DNA of 64,000 bases from Paracoccus yibinensis (GCF_030846195.1 NZ_JAVCWH010000002.1:372001-436000), one strand, 5' to 3'. Shown: positions 1 through 13,634, counted from the first letter of the stretch. Translations and numbers: made by a program. The notes: generated by a model not told the origin, from the letters alone.

Positions 1-302
1 TGCCCGGCAACCTGACCTGGCCGCTGCGCCGGGGCAGCCGCACGATCCGCCAGCCGGTCCGGCCGGTCTTCTTCAGCAACAACACCGAGATGCTGCATTC
101 CATGGCGCTGAACGGCAGGGGCCTGGCGCTGCTGCCGGAATTCGTCGTGCGCGACGATGTCAAGGCCGGGCGGCTGGATGTGGTGATGTGCGAATACGCC
201 CTGCCAGACCTGCCGGTGAACCTGGTCTATCCATCCGGCAAGCTGATGACCGGCGCGATGCGCAGCTTCCTGGATTTCGCGGTCAAGCTGCAGCTTGACT
301 GA
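1..302 (+). CDS. LysR-family transcriptional regulator, C-terminal end (partial)
   Basis: Only the last 99 residues lie in the window, and the frame is already open at base 3. The visible part resembles the end of a LysR-type effector-binding domain: a stretch ending in FFSNN, then GLALLPEFVV, the typical strand-helix that closes the second subdomain, then a hydrophobic LVYPSGKLM strand and a final helix before the stop. The DNA-binding helix-turn-helix would lie upstream, outside the window. The gene converges on glnA with a shared hairpin terminator between them. The effector and target genes cannot be told from this fragment. Confidence 0.8.
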   Translation, partial: PGNLTWPLRRGSRTIRQPVRPVFFSNNTEMLHSMALNGRGLALLPEFVVRDDVKAGRLDVVMCEYALPDLPVNLVYPSGKLMTGAMRSFLDFAVKLQLD

Positions 303-304
303 AG

Positions 305-328
305 AAAGGCGCCCCGAAGGGCGCCTTT
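305..328. terminator. Bidirectional hairpin terminator between lysR and glnA
   Basis: The inverted repeat has 10-base arms, AAAGGCGCCC and GGGCGCCTTT, around a CGAA loop. It starts two bases after the lysR stop and ends seven bases before the glnA stop. The arms carry an A tract on one side and a T tract on the other, so it can end transcription from both converging genes. Confidence 0.8.
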
Positions 329-334
329 CAAGCC

Positions 335-1741
<1,407 letters not shown>

Positions 1742-1821
1742 CTCTTCCCTTTCTGCGTCGATGCGCCCCGGCTCTCCTGCCGGACGCGATAATCCTGTTG
1801 GGGATGTTGTTTTTCTTGTGT

Positions 1822-4854
<3,033 letters not shown>

Positions 4855-4885
4855 TCATCTTCTGTGTTCAAATATCCTCGGGGGT

Positions 4886-4906
4886 CCGGGGGCAGACAGC
4901 CCCCGG
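4886..4906. repeat. Perfect GC hairpin between nrdE and nrdF
   Basis: Arms CCGGGGGC and GCCCCCGG surround an AGACA loop in the 73-base gap between nrdE and nrdF. The flank AATATCCTCGGGGGTCC looks to me like part of an intergenic repeat common in Rhodobacteraceae genomes. That recollection should be treated as unverified. Inside an operon, the hairpin could set the nrdE:nrdF transcript ratio. Confidence 0.5.
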
Positions 4907-4912
4907 CTTCGC

Positions 4913-7036
4913 TCACAAGGTGCAGGACACGCAGCCCTGGACCTCGGTCCCCTCCAGCGCGGTCTGGCGCAGGCGGATGTAGTAGATCGTCTTGATGCCC
5001 TTCTTCCAGGCGTAAATCTGGGCGCGGTTGATGTCGCGGGTCGTGGCCTCGGCCGGGAAGAACAGCGTCAGCGACAGGCCCTGGTCCACATGCTCGGTCG
5101 CGGCGGCATAGGTGTCGATGATCGCCTCGGGACCGATCTCATAGGCGTCGCGGTAATAGTCCAGGTTCTCGTTCGACATGAAGGCGGCGGGGTAATAGAC
5201 GCGGCCGATCTTGCCTTCCTTGCGGATCTCGATCTTGCTGACGATCGGGTGGATCGAACTGGTCGAGTTGTTGATATAGCTGATCGATCCGGTCGGCGGC
5301 ACGGCTTGCAAGTTGCGGTTATACAGCCCGTGCTTCATCACGTCGGCCTTGAGCCGCGCCCAGTCGTCGCGCGTGGGCAGCGTCACGTTCTCGAAAACGC
5401 GCGCCACGTCCGGCAGCACCGGCAGCCAGTCGCGATCCGTATACTTGTCGAAGAACGAGCCGTCGGCGTATTTCGACTTCTCGAAATCCTTGAAGGTCCG
5501 GCCATGCTCCTGCGCCAGAAGGTTCGACGCGCGGATTGCGTGGAAGGCCACGGCGGCGAAATAGATCGATGTGAACTCGACCCCTTCCGGCGACCCGTAA
5601 TGGATCCGCTCGCGCGCCAGGAAGCCGTGCAGGTTCATCTGGCCCAGGCCGACCGCATGGGCCTCGTCATTGCCGCGACGGATCGAAGGCACGGCCTCGA
5701 TGGCCGACATCTCCGACACGGCGGTCAGGGCGCGGATCGCCGCCTCGATGGTGGCGCCAAAATCGGGACCATCCATGGTCGCCGCGATGTTCAGCGAACC
5801 CAGATTGCACGAAATATCAGTGCCCAGGTGCGAATAGCTCAGATCCTCGTTGAACTCGGACGCTTCGTTCACCTGGAGGATTTCGCTGCACAGGTTCGAC
5901 ATGGTGATGCGGCCATGCACGGGGTTGGCGCGGTTCACCGTGTCCTCGAACATGATGTAGGGATAGCCGCTTTCGAACTGGATTTCCGCAATGGTCTGGA
6001 AGAACTCGCGCGCGTTGATCTTGCGTTTCTTGATGCGCTTGTCGTCCACCATCTCGGCATATTTCTCGGTCACGGAAATGTCCGAGAAGGGCACCCCATA
6101 GACCTTCTGCACGTCATGGGGCGAGAACAGGTACATGTCGGCGTTCTTCTTCGCCAGCTCGAAGGTGATGTCGGGGATGACCACGCCCAGCGACAGCGTC
6201 TTGATGCGGATCTTCTCGTCCGCGTTCTCGCGCTTGGTGTCCAGGAAGCGCATGATGTCGGGATGGTGCGCGTTCAGATAGACCGCCCCGGCCCCCTGCC
6301 GCGCGCCAAGCTGGTTGGCATAGGAGAACGAATCTTCCAGCAGCTTCATCACCGGGATGACACCGGACGACTGGTTCTCGATCCCCTTGATCGGCGCCCC
6401 CGCCTCGCGCAGGTTGGTCAGCATCAGGGCCACGCCGCCGCCGCGCTTGGAGAGTTGCAGGGCCGAGTTGATGCTGCGCCCGATGGACTCCATGTTGTCC
6501 TCGACCCGCAAGAGGAAGCAGGAGATCAACTCGCCCCGCGATTTCTTGCCGGCGTTGAGGAAGGTCGGCGTGGCGGGCTGGAAGCGGCCCGACAGCATCT
6601 CCTCCATGAAACGCATCGCCAGCGCCTCGTCGCCGCGTGCCAGCGTCAGGGCGACCATGACCACCCGATCCTCGTAGCGTTCCAGGTAACGCTGCCCGTC
6701 GCGGGTCTTCAGCGTATAGCTGGTGTAATACTTGAACGCGCCCAGGAAGGTCGGGAAGCGGAACTTGCGCTCATAGGCGGCGTCCCAGATGGCGCGGTGG
6801 AAGTTGCGGGAATACTGGTCCAGCACCTCGGGCTCGTAATAGCCCTCGTCCACCAGATAGCGCAGCTTTTCGTCCAGGTTGTGGAAGAAGACGGTGTTCT
6901 GGTTCACGTGCTGCAGGAAATACTGCCGCGCGGCCATGCGGTCGGCGTCGAACCGGATGCGCCCGTCGGCGTCATACAGGTTCAGCATCGCGTTCAGCGC
7001 GTGGTAATCCAGTTCTGGCTTCAGACCGTCAAGCAT
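4913..7036 (-). CDS. nrdE: Class Ib ribonucleotide reductase, alpha (catalytic) subunit NrdE
   Basis: NrdE reduces ribonucleoside diphosphates to deoxyribonucleotides. The 707-residue product has no N-terminal ATP cone, as expected for class Ib. Active-site segments visible are [12 protein letters not shown], the [18 protein letters not shown] region, and the C-terminal GCVSCTL whose cysteine pair is re-reduced by NrdH. The start was set at [18 protein letters not shown], which matches the family; the frame stays open upstream. This start overlaps the end of nrdI by 16 bases, indicating translational coupling. Confidence 0.95.
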   Translation of the reverse strand: MLDGLKPELDYHALNAMLNLYDADGRIRFDADRMAARQYFLQHVNQNTVFFHNLDEKLRYLVDEGYYEPEVLDQYSRNFHRAIWDAAYERKFRFPTFLGAFKYYTSYTLKTRDGQRYLERYEDRVVMVALTLARGDEALAMRFMEEMLSGRFQPATPTFLNAGKKSRGELISCFLLRVEDNMESIGRSINSALQLSKRGGGVALMLTNLREAGAPIKGIENQSSGVIPVMKLLEDSFSYANQLGARQGAGAVYLNAHHPDIMRFLDTKRENADEKIRIKTLSLGVVIPDITFELAKKNADMYLFSPHDVQKVYGVPFSDISVTEKYAEMVDDKRIKKRKINAREFFQTIAEIQFESGYPYIMFEDTVNRANPVHGRITMSNLCSEILQVNEASEFNEDLSYSHLGTDISCNLGSLNIAATMDGPDFGATIEAAIRALTAVSEMSAIEAVPSIRRGNDEAHAVGLGQMNLHGFLARERIHYGSPEGVEFTSIYFAAVAFHAIRASNLLAQEHGRTFKDFEKSKYADGSFFDKYTDRDWLPVLPDVARVFENVTLPTRDDWARLKADVMKHGLYNRNLQAVPPTGSISYINNSTSSIHPIVSKIEIRKEGKIGRVYYPAAFMSNENLDYYRDAYEIGPEAIIDTYAAATEHVDQGLSLTLFFPAEATTRDINRAQIYAWKKGIKTIYYIRLRQTALEGTEVQGCVSCTL

Positions 7037-7473
7037 TCCAACCCCCGGAATTGATGAAGGCCCGTGCGGACCTTTTGAATATCTGTGTCCGTCCCCGCCA
7101 GCTCGAACCGCCACAAGACGGGGACATTGCATTTCTCCGCGATGACGCGGGCCGACAGCGCATAGGTCGCGCCGAAATTGCGGTTTCCGGTGCCGATCAC
7201 CCCGCGCAACAGGGCGCGGCGGCGGGGATCGTTCAGGAAATGGATGACGGGCTTCGGCACCGCGCCGCGCCCCTGCCCGTCCGCATAGGTCGGGCAGATC
7301 AGCACGAAGGGCGCCTCCACGACCGGCATCGGATCCGTGGGCCGGATTGGGATCCGCAGCGCAGGCAGGCCAAGGGCTGCCACAAAGCGCGCCGTGTTCC
7401 CCGAAGCCGAGGAATAGTAGACCAGCCCGTAGGGTGGGGTTTCACCCCACCATGCCCCGCCCGCCGCCTGCAT
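7021..7473 (-). CDS. nrdI: NrdI, flavodoxin-like activator of class Ib ribonucleotide reductase
   Basis: NrdI supplies the oxidant that assembles the Mn cofactor of NrdF. The FMN-binding loop [15 protein letters not shown] is clear, followed by [10 protein letters not shown] and [14 protein letters not shown]. The product has 150 residues, somewhat longer than usual. The excess lies before the conserved LVYYSS: the N-terminus [16 protein letters not shown] is largely encoded by a palindromic repeat (7429-7451). No other ATG, GTG or TTG start exists in frame between the repeat and LVYYSS. The start lies six bases after the nrdH stop and has only a weak ribosome site. Confidence 0.92.
   Translation of the reverse strand: MQAAGGAWWGETPPYGLVYYSSASGNTARFVAALGLPALRIPIRPTDPMPVVEAPFVLICPTYADGQGRGAVPKPVIHFLNDPRRRALLRGVIGTGNRNFGATYALSARVIAEKCNVPVLWRFELAGTDTDIQKVRTGLHQFRGLECLTV
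7429..7451. repeat. GTA-hairpin palindrome inside the 5' end of nrdI
   Basis: GTA is followed by a perfect hairpin with arms GGTGGGGT and ACCCCACC around a TTC loop. It has the same layout as the three palindromes after acnA (51357-51526), which also start GTA and then GGTG. Read on the minus strand in the nrdI frame it encodes WWGETPPY. It therefore looks like a small palindromic element inserted in frame within a coding sequence. Confidence 0.6.
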
Positions 7474-7479
7474 TGCCGG

Positions 7480-7701
7480 TCAGGCCAGTCGGCCGATCAT
7501 GTCCGGCCGGAAGCCCGCCCAGTGCGCGTCGCCGGCAATCACCACCGGGGCCTGGCGATAGCCAAGCGCGGTCACGCGCTCCATCGCCGCCGCATCCTCG
7601 GTCAGGTCGATGACATCATAGGACAGACCGCGCGCATCCAGGGCACGGGTCGTGGCGGTGCACTGCACGCAGGCGGGTTTGGAATAAACAATGATGGTCA
7701 T
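7480..7701 (-). CDS. nrdH: Glutaredoxin-like NrdH redoxin
   Basis: NrdH is the small thiol donor that re-reduces NrdE. The product has 73 residues and the active-site CVQC at positions 11-14 in MTIIVYSKPACVQC. The C-terminal part includes the family-type QAPVVIAGDAHWAGFRPDMI. An AGGAG ribosome site precedes the ATG. It is the first gene of nrdHIEF. The upstream intergenic region is long and carries two NrdR-box-like sequences. Confidence 0.95.
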   Translation of the reverse strand: MTIIVYSKPACVQCTATTRALDARGLSYDVIDLTEDAAAMERVTALGYRQAPVVIAGDAHWAGFRPDMIGRLA

Positions 7702-7922
7702 GCCCACTGCTCCTTTTCGTCTGGACATGCGTGGGCAGCGGCCACGGGTGCATCCCGCGAACCAAACCGCCGGACCGCTGTCCGGTGTCGTGTTTTGCCA
7801 TGGCCCAGGTGGCCCTTGTTTTCGGTCAGACTGCCGCGCCCCATCAAGGCAAGCAAACGGTGTCGCGCCGACCGGCGCAGATGATTTTCCGTCCGTTGCA
7901 GAACAACCACAAGGCGTTCGTG

Positions 7923-7969
7923 GCACATCATCTGGTTCAAATCATCTGCTGCCCATCAATATATGGAAG
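7923..7969 (-). promoter_or_regulatory. Candidate tandem NrdR boxes upstream of nrdHIEF
   Basis: The stronger box (7954-7969) contains CAATATATGG, close to the NrdR core CAATATATTG. A weaker match (7923-7938, core CATCATCTGG) starts exactly 31 bases away, the three-helical-turn spacing known for paired NrdR boxes. Each 16-base site matches about 9 positions of the consensus. NrdR represses nrd operons when dATP is high. Confidence 0.4.
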
Positions 7970-8087
7970 GCACCTCGGGTTCCAGAGTCTTCGTCAAATT
8001 CTCTGTGGAAAACTTCCAAAGGCCGTCGGAACCCCGGCGAAGACTGGGACCGGCAATGTCTGAATCAGGCTGCACGAGGTCGCAATT

Positions 8088-8117
8088 TTGCCATCGCCGC
8101 GGCACAATGTCGCTAAT
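8088..8117 (+). promoter_or_regulatory. Candidate sigma70-type promoter for gbcAB
   Basis: TTGCCA (8088-8093) and GCTAAT (8112-8117) are separated by 18 bases. The predicted transcript would start about 25-35 bases before the gbcA start codon. Confidence 0.3.
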
Positions 8118-8156
8118 GTGCAGCCCATAGCAGCCAGCACCTCCATGGGTCCAGAC

Positions 8157-9389
8157 ATGAATACGACCTCGACCGCCAGCCTGATCGCAGAACGCGTCCC
8201 CGGCTTTTCCCTGCCCCGTGATCTGTATTGCGGCGAGCAGGCCTTCCAGGACGACCTGGAACAGATCTGGTATCGCGAATGGCTTTTCGCGCTGCCTTCG
8301 TGCGAGATCCCCAAGACCGGCAACTTCGTCACCATGAATGTCGGCGCCTATCCGGTGATCGTGGTGCGCGGCGGCGACGGCCGCGTCCGCGCCTTCCACA
8401 ACGTCTGCCGCCACCGCGGCCAGCGGCTTTGCGCCAAGACGAACGGCTCGAACCCCAAGCTGGTCTGTCCCTATCACCAGTGGACCTATGACCTTGACGG
8501 CAAGCTTCTGTATGCCCGCGACATGGGCGACGATTTCGACGCCAGCAAATACGGGCTGAAGCCGGTCCATTGCATCGACTTGGGCGGCATGGTCTTCATC
8601 TGCCTGGCCCAGATCCCGCCCGCGATCAACGAACTGGCCGCGAACCTGACGCGCTTTGTGCTGCCGTCCGCCATCGCGGACAGCAAGGTCGCCTTTTCCT
8701 CGACCATCGTCGAGAAGGGCAACTGGAAGCTGGTGATGGAGAACAACCGCGAGTGCTATCACTGCGGCGGCTCTCATCCCTCGCTGTGCCGGACCTATTC
8801 CGACGATCCGCTGATGACGGTGATGGAAGGCCCGAACTCGGCCAGCCCCGAGATCCTGGAGCATTGGGCGCGCTGCGATGCGGCCAATCTGCCCTCGCGC
8901 TTCACCAACGCGCCCGACATGCAGTGGCGCATGGCCCGCGTGCCGTTGATGGACAACCAGGAAAGCTTCACCATGTCCGGCAAGGCCGCCGTGTCGAAAC
9001 GGATGGGGACGATTCCCTGGAACGACGCAGGCAGCCTGATGTTCTATCACTTCCCGTCGTCCTGGAACCATTTCCTGCCCGACCACGCCATCGTCTTCCG
9101 CATCCTGCCCATCAGCCCCACGGAAACCGAGGTCACGACCAAGTGGCTGGTCCACAAGGACGCGGTGGAAGGTGTCGATTACGACCTCCAGAAGCTGACC
9201 GAGGTCTGGCTTGCCACCAACGACGAGGATCGTCAGGTGGTCGAGGAGAACCAGAAGGGCATCCTGTCCCCCGCCTACCAGCCCGGCCCCTATTCGCCGA
9301 CGCAGGAAGCGGGCGTCATCCACCTGATCGACTGGTATTGCGGGCTGATGAGCCGCCGCCTGTCGCCCAACGCGGTCGCGGCGGAGTAA
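8157..9389 (+). CDS. gbcA: Glycine betaine demethylase, Rieske oxygenase component (GbcA-like)
   Basis: This is a Rieske non-heme iron oxygenase. The [2Fe-2S] ligands are C84/H86 and C104/H107 (CRHRGQR...CPYH). The mononuclear iron ligands H202 and H207 lie in NRECYHCGGSHP, a segment typical of glycine betaine demethylases. The enzyme probably converts glycine betaine to dimethylglycine and formaldehyde with electrons from the next gene. The start was set at MNTTSTASLIAERVPGFSLP (410 residues); an in-frame ATG at 8145 is possible, and neither has a strong ribosome site. A related substrate such as stachydrine or carnitine cannot be excluded from sequence alone. Confidence 0.8.
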   Translation: MNTTSTASLIAERVPGFSLPRDLYCGEQAFQDDLEQIWYREWLFALPSCEIPKTGNFVTMNVGAYPVIVVRGGDGRVRAFHNVCRHRGQRLCAKTNGSNPKLVCPYHQWTYDLDGKLLYARDMGDDFDASKYGLKPVHCIDLGGMVFICLAQIPPAINELAANLTRFVLPSAIADSKVAFSSTIVEKGNWKLVMENNRECYHCGGSHPSLCRTYSDDPLMTVMEGPNSASPEILEHWARCDAANLPSRFTNAPDMQWRMARVPLMDNQESFTMSGKAAVSKRMGTIPWNDAGSLMFYHFPSSWNHFLPDHAIVFRILPISPTETEVTTKWLVHKDAVEGVDYDLQKLTEVWLATNDEDRQVVEENQKGILSPAYQPGPYSPTQEAGVIHLIDWYCGLMSRRLSPNAVAAE

Positions 9390-9396
9390 GACGCGC

Positions 9397-10473
9397 ATGA
9401 AGAAACCACGCCTGAACTGGGCCGCCGAGCCGTGGTCCGACGACGAGTTGCTGGAATGTGCGATGGTGGTTCCCGAAACACCGGACACTGCCACCTTCAC
9501 CTTCCGGGCGCCGTCCGGGGCGTGGTTCGACTATCAGCCGGGGCAGTTCATCACGCTGGACCTGCCCCTGCCATCCGGCAACGTGCAGCGGACTTATACG
9601 ATCAGCTCCAGTCCGTCGCGGCCCCTGTCGATCTCGGTCACGGTCAAGGCGCAGCGCACGTCGCTGGCGACCCGCTGGATGCTGGACCATCTGCGTCCGG
9701 GCATGCGGATCAAGGCCTATGGGCCGTCCGGGATTTTCACCAGCCACCGCTATCCGGCCAGGAAGCACCTTTTCATCTCGGCCGGGTCGGGGGTAACCCC
9801 GATGATGTCGATGACGACCTGGGCCTGGGATTCGGGCGAGATGCCGGACATCGTCTTTGTCCATGCCGCGCGAACCCCGTCAGACATCATCTTCCGTCGC
9901 AGGCTGGAACAGTTCGCGGACCGCGTGCCGGGATTGCAACTGCGCTTCACGGTCGAGGAAAACGATCCCTTCACCGCCTGGACCGGCTATCAGGGTCGCC
10001 TGAACCAGATCATGCTGGGCCTGATGGCGCCGGACTATCTTGAACGCGAGGTGTTCTGCTGCGGACCCGAGCCGTTCATGCAGTCGGTGCGCGAGATGCT
10101 GGTGTCACTTGGCTTCGACATGGACCATTACCACCAGGAAAGCTTCGGCGCCCCCATCAGGACCGAGGCCGACGCCCCCGTGATCGAGGACGTGGCCCCC
10201 GAGGAAGGCGCCAAGGCGCAGATCACCTTTGCCGCAAGCGGCGTCACCGCGCCTTGCGCGGAAACCGATACCGTTCTGGCCGTCGCCAAGCGGTCGGGTC
10301 TGAACATCCCGTCCGGCTGCACCTTCGGCCTCTGCGGCACCTGCAAGATCCGCAAGATCTCGGGCGAGGTGCACATGGTCCATAACGGCGGCATCAGCGA
10401 CGAGGATATCGCCGAAGGCTTCATCCTCGCCTGCTGTTCGCACCCGATGGGCCAGATCGCGGTCGAGGTCTGA
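9397..10473 (+). CDS. gbcB: Glycine betaine demethylase reductase component (GbcB-like)
   Basis: This flavodoxin-reductase-type electron carrier passes electrons from NAD(P)H to the Rieske component. Domain order is an FAD-binding barrel with RTYTISSSPS (65-74), an NAD(P)-binding domain with ISAGSGVTPM (about 127-136) and CCGPEPFM, and a C-terminal plant-type [2Fe-2S] ferredoxin with CTFGLCGTC and a last Cys in ACCSHP. It begins seven bases after the gbcA stop, so the two form an operon. Confidence 0.82.
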   Translation: MKKPRLNWAAEPWSDDELLECAMVVPETPDTATFTFRAPSGAWFDYQPGQFITLDLPLPSGNVQRTYTISSSPSRPLSISVTVKAQRTSLATRWMLDHLRPGMRIKAYGPSGIFTSHRYPARKHLFISAGSGVTPMMSMTTWAWDSGEMPDIVFVHAARTPSDIIFRRRLEQFADRVPGLQLRFTVEENDPFTAWTGYQGRLNQIMLGLMAPDYLEREVFCCGPEPFMQSVREMLVSLGFDMDHYHQESFGAPIRTEADAPVIEDVAPEEGAKAQITFAASGVTAPCAETDTVLAVAKRSGLNIPSGCTFGLCGTCKIRKISGEVHMVHNGGISDEDIAEGFILACCSHPMGQIAVEV

Positions 10474-10623
10474 AAGGACCGTTCCTCAACGACGCCGGGC
10501 CGCCTCTGGTTCACTGCCGGGGCGATCTGCCGGGGCCAATGCCCGCCGCGTGGTTCAGATAACAGAAAAGTTGGATAATTCCTGCAATCGCGGGCAATCT
10601 GGACTTGAACTCGATCGGGCCGA

Positions 10624-10654
10624 AAGGCATTCGGGTCTTGATCCCGAATGCCTT
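10624..10654. promoter_or_regulatory. Perfect 12-bp hairpin in the leader of the mrp operon
   Basis: Arms AAGGCATTCGGG and CCCGAATGCCTT enclose a TCTTGAT loop. It lies 150 bases after gbcB and 94 bases before mrpA. No T run follows, so it is a poor intrinsic terminator. It may be a leader RNA structure, an operator or a repeat. Confidence 0.5.
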
Positions 10655-10748
10655 GTGCAGCTTGTCCCCTTTGCCTGGAAGGACAGGGTCGCGCGGGCAT
10701 GTGTCGGGAAAGGCAAAACATTTTATCAGAGGTGAGGGCAGCGCGACG

Positions 10749-13634
10749 ATGGCCGAACACAATCTGTTCCTGCTGCTGGCCTGCCTTCCCTTTGCGACGT
10801 CGCTGATCCTCTTGACCCTGTCGCCTGGCGCGCGCGGCGCATCGACCTGGCTGTCGGGGCTGTCGCTGGTCGCGGGTCTGGCGATCCTGGCGGGATTCCT
10901 GTCTGGCATCCGCGACGGCGACGTGCTGCGCGCCAGCATGGAATGGGTGCCCTCGCTGGGGATGAACCTGGCCTTCCGGCTGGACGGATTTGCCTGGCTG
11001 TTCACCACGCTGGTGCTGTCCATCGGCGTTCTGGTGGTGATCTATGCCCGCTACTACATGCCGGCCCGGGATTCGCTGCCGCGCTTCTATGCGCTGCTGA
11101 TGGCCTTCACGGGGGCGATGCAGGGGATCCTGATTTCCGGGAACGTGCTGGGCATGGTCGTCTTCTGGGAACTGACCTCGTTCATATCCTTCCTGCTGAT
11201 CGGGTTCTGGCATGGGGCGGCGGCGGCGCGAGACGGGGCGCGGACGGCGCTGATCATCACCGCGCTTGGCGGGCTGTGCCTGCTGACGGCAATGCTGATG
11301 CTGGGTCACGTCGCGGGCAGCCATGACCTGGGGGTCATCCTGCGGTCGGGCGACGCGATCCGCGCGCATCCCTGGTATGGCGCGATCCTGGCGCTGTTCC
11401 TGCTGGGCGCGTTCACGAAGTCGGCCCAGTTCCCGTTCCACTTCTGGCTGCCCGGCGCCATGGCCGCGCCGACGCCCGTGTCAGCCTTCCTGCATTCCGC
11501 GACCATGGTGAAGGCGGGGGTCTTCCTGCTGGTGCGCTTTTCCCCGGCGCTCGGGGGAACCGAGGCATGGTTCTTCACGGTCACCAGCATCGGCATGGCC
11601 ACGCTGATCCTGGGCGCGGCCGTCGCGCTGTATCGGCACGACCTGAAGGGCCTGCTGGCCTATTCCACGATCAGCCACCTGGGCCTGATCACCGCGCTTG
11701 CGGGGATCGGCGGGCCGGTGGCGATCCTGGCCGCGATCTTTCACATCTGCAACCATGCGGTCTTCAAGGCGTCGCTGTTCATGGCGGCGGGGATCATCGA
11801 CCATGAAACCGGCACGCGGGACATGCGCCGCCTGTCCGGGCTGTTCCGGCCGATGCCCTTCACCGCGAGCCTGGCCATCGTCGCCGCTGCCGCCATGGCG
11901 GGGGTGCCGCTGCTGAACGGGTTCCTGTCCAAGGAGATGTTCCTGGCCGAGGCCGTGGACTGGCACAACGGCACCTGGCTGGACAACGCCCTGCCCTATT
12001 TCGCCATCGTCGGCAGCACGCTGTCCGTCGCCTATTCGCTGCGCTTCATCGCCACCGTCTTCTTCGGCCCGCAGGCGACGAACCTGCCGAAAGCCCCGCA
12101 CGAGCCGCCCGCCTGGATGCGCCGCCCGGTCGAGTTGCTGGTGCTGATCTGCCTGATCGTGGGCATCCTTCCGGCGGTCACGCTGGGTCCCACCGTCAAC
12201 ATGGCCGCACGCTCGGTCGTGGGGCCGGACCTGCCCTATTACAAGATCGCCGTCTGGCATGGGGTGAACGCCCCTCTGATTCTGAGCCTGGTGGCCATGG
12301 GGGTGGGGACGCTGATCTATGTCTTCAGCGCGAAAGCCATCGCCACGGGACCCGAAGGCCCGTTCCTGCTGCACCGCATCCGGGGCCAGCGCATCTATGA
12401 CTGGCTGCTGTTCCGGCTGACCTGGCGCCTGCCCCGGCTGGCGCTTGGGCTGGTGTCCACCGAATCCCTGCAGCCGCAATTGCGACTGCTGGTGCTGATT
12501 GCGCTTGCGGTGGCGGCGGCCTCGCTTTGGGGTGGCCTGAGCCTGGCGCCCGAACTGCGGCTGCACGCCTTCAATCCCGCCTTCGCGCTGCTGTGGACCG
12601 TCGGCGCGGCCTGCGCCATCGGCGCGGCCTGGCAGGCCAAGTACCACCGCTTCGCCGCCCTCGTCCTGCTGGGCGGCGCCGGGGTCGTGACATGCGTGAC
12701 ATTCGCCTGGTTTTCATCGCCCGACCTGGCGGTGACGCAGTTGCTGGTCGAGGTGGTGACGACCGCCCTGCTGCTTCTGGGCCTGCGCTGGCTGCCAAAG
12801 CGCCGGTCAGAAATCCCCGAGGACAAGCTGTTGCCGGCAAAGGTCCGGCGCAGCCGTGACCTGGTGATCGCGGTCGCGGGGGGTTTGGGCATCGCATCCA
12901 TCGCCTTCGCCGTGATGACCCGCCCGGTGGTCAGCAACGTGGGCGACTGGTTCCTGGGCAACGCCTATTACGAAGGCGGCGGAACCAATGTGGTGAACGT
13001 GATCCTTGTCGATTTCCGGGCCTTCGACACCTTCGGCGAAATCGCCGTCCTGGCGATCGTGGGGCTGACGGTCTATGGCCTTTTGCGCCGCTTCCGGCCC
13101 GCCCCCGAAAGCGTCGCGGCGCCGGACCAGCAGACCCAGGCGGACAGCCCGTCGCTGGACGACTATCTGTTCGTGCCCTCGGTCATCATGGTCTGGATGT
13201 TCCCGGTGCTGATCATGCTGTCGGGCTATTTCTTTTTCCGGGGCCATGACCTGCCGGGCGGGGGCTTTGCCGCCGGGGTGACGCTGGCGATCGGATTCCT
13301 GATCCAGTACATCGCCACCAACGTCCGCTGGGTCGAGGCGCGCATCACCGTCCTGCCGATCCGCTGGATGGGCTTCGGCCTTCTTGGCGCGGTGACGACG
13401 GGCATGGGGGCCTGGATCTTCGGCTATCCGTTCCTGACGGCGCACGCCCGCTATGTCCACATTCCCCTGATCGGCGAGGTTCCGGCGGCGACCGCCATGC
13501 TGTTCGACATCGGCGTCTTCGCGACGGTGGTCGGCGCCGTCGTGCTGATGCTGGTCGCCATCGCCCACCAGTCGCTGCGCGCCAGCCGGATGCGCGAAAT
13601 GGACGAAGCCGCCGCCCGGAAGGAGGCCGCCTGA
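10749..13634 (+). CDS. mrpA: Mrp Na+/H+ antiporter, fused MrpA-MrpB subunit
   Basis: Mrp is a multi-subunit membrane antiporter related to complex I that exports Na+ in exchange for protons and supports pH and salt tolerance. The 961-residue product starts MAEHNLFLLLACLPF after AGAGGTGAGGG. Residues up to about 770 form the NuoL-like MrpA core with many membrane segments and the ion-path motif TKSAQFPFHFWLPGAM. The last 150 residues form an MrpB domain (FFFRGHDLPGGGFAAGV). This A-B fusion is usual in alphaproteobacteria and explains why no separate mrpB follows. The stop overlaps the mrpC start by one base (TGATG). Confidence 0.95.
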   Translation: MAEHNLFLLLACLPFATSLILLTLSPGARGASTWLSGLSLVAGLAILAGFLSGIRDGDVLRASMEWVPSLGMNLAFRLDGFAWLFTTLVLSIGVLVVIYARYYMPARDSLPRFYALLMAFTGAMQGILISGNVLGMVVFWELTSFISFLLIGFWHGAAAARDGARTALIITALGGLCLLTAMLMLGHVAGSHDLGVILRSGDAIRAHPWYGAILALFLLGAFTKSAQFPFHFWLPGAMAAPTPVSAFLHSATMVKAGVFLLVRFSPALGGTEAWFFTVTSIGMATLILGAAVALYRHDLKGLLAYSTISHLGLITALAGIGGPVAILAAIFHICNHAVFKASLFMAAGIIDHETGTRDMRRLSGLFRPMPFTASLAIVAAAAMAGVPLLNGFLSKEMFLAEAVDWHNGTWLDNALPYFAIVGSTLSVAYSLRFIATVFFGPQATNLPKAPHEPPAWMRRPVELLVLICLIVGILPAVTLGPTVNMAARSVVGPDLPYYKIAVWHGVNAPLILSLVAMGVGTLIYVFSAKAIATGPEGPFLLHRIRGQRIYDWLLFRLTWRLPRLALGLVSTESLQPQLRLLVLIALAVAAASLWGGLSLAPELRLHAFNPAFALLWTVGAACAIGAAWQAKYHRFAALVLLGGAGVVTCVTFAWFSSPDLAVTQLLVEVVTTALLLLGLRWLPKRRSEIPEDKLLPAKVRRSRDLVIAVAGGLGIASIAFAVMTRPVVSNVGDWFLGNAYYEGGGTNVVNVILVDFRAFDTFGEIAVLAIVGLTVYGLLRRFRPAPESVAAPDQQTQADSPSLDDYLFVPSVIMVWMFPVLIMLSGYFFFRGHDLPGGGFAAGVTLAIGFLIQYIATNVRWVEARITVLPIRWMGFGLLGAVTTGMGAWIFGYPFLTAHARYVHIPLIGEVPAATAMLFDIGVFATVVGAVVLMLVAIAHQSLRASRMREMDEAAARKEAA

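Larger units (their letters stand above)
7702..8156. other. Divergent intergenic region between nrdH and gbcA (455 bases)
   Basis: I find no gene here with a good ribosome site and family match. The region contains candidate NrdR boxes (7923-7969) for the minus-strand nrd operon and a weak sigma70-like promoter (8088-8117) for gbcA. Base composition falls towards AT around 7935-8035, as expected for a regulatory region. Confidence 0.6.

Noticed and set aside
5090..7054. 654-codon open frame antisense to nrdE
   Set aside because: The product is rich in His, Arg, Gly and Val in the pattern expected from reading a high-GC gene backwards. nrdE is unambiguous on the other strand.
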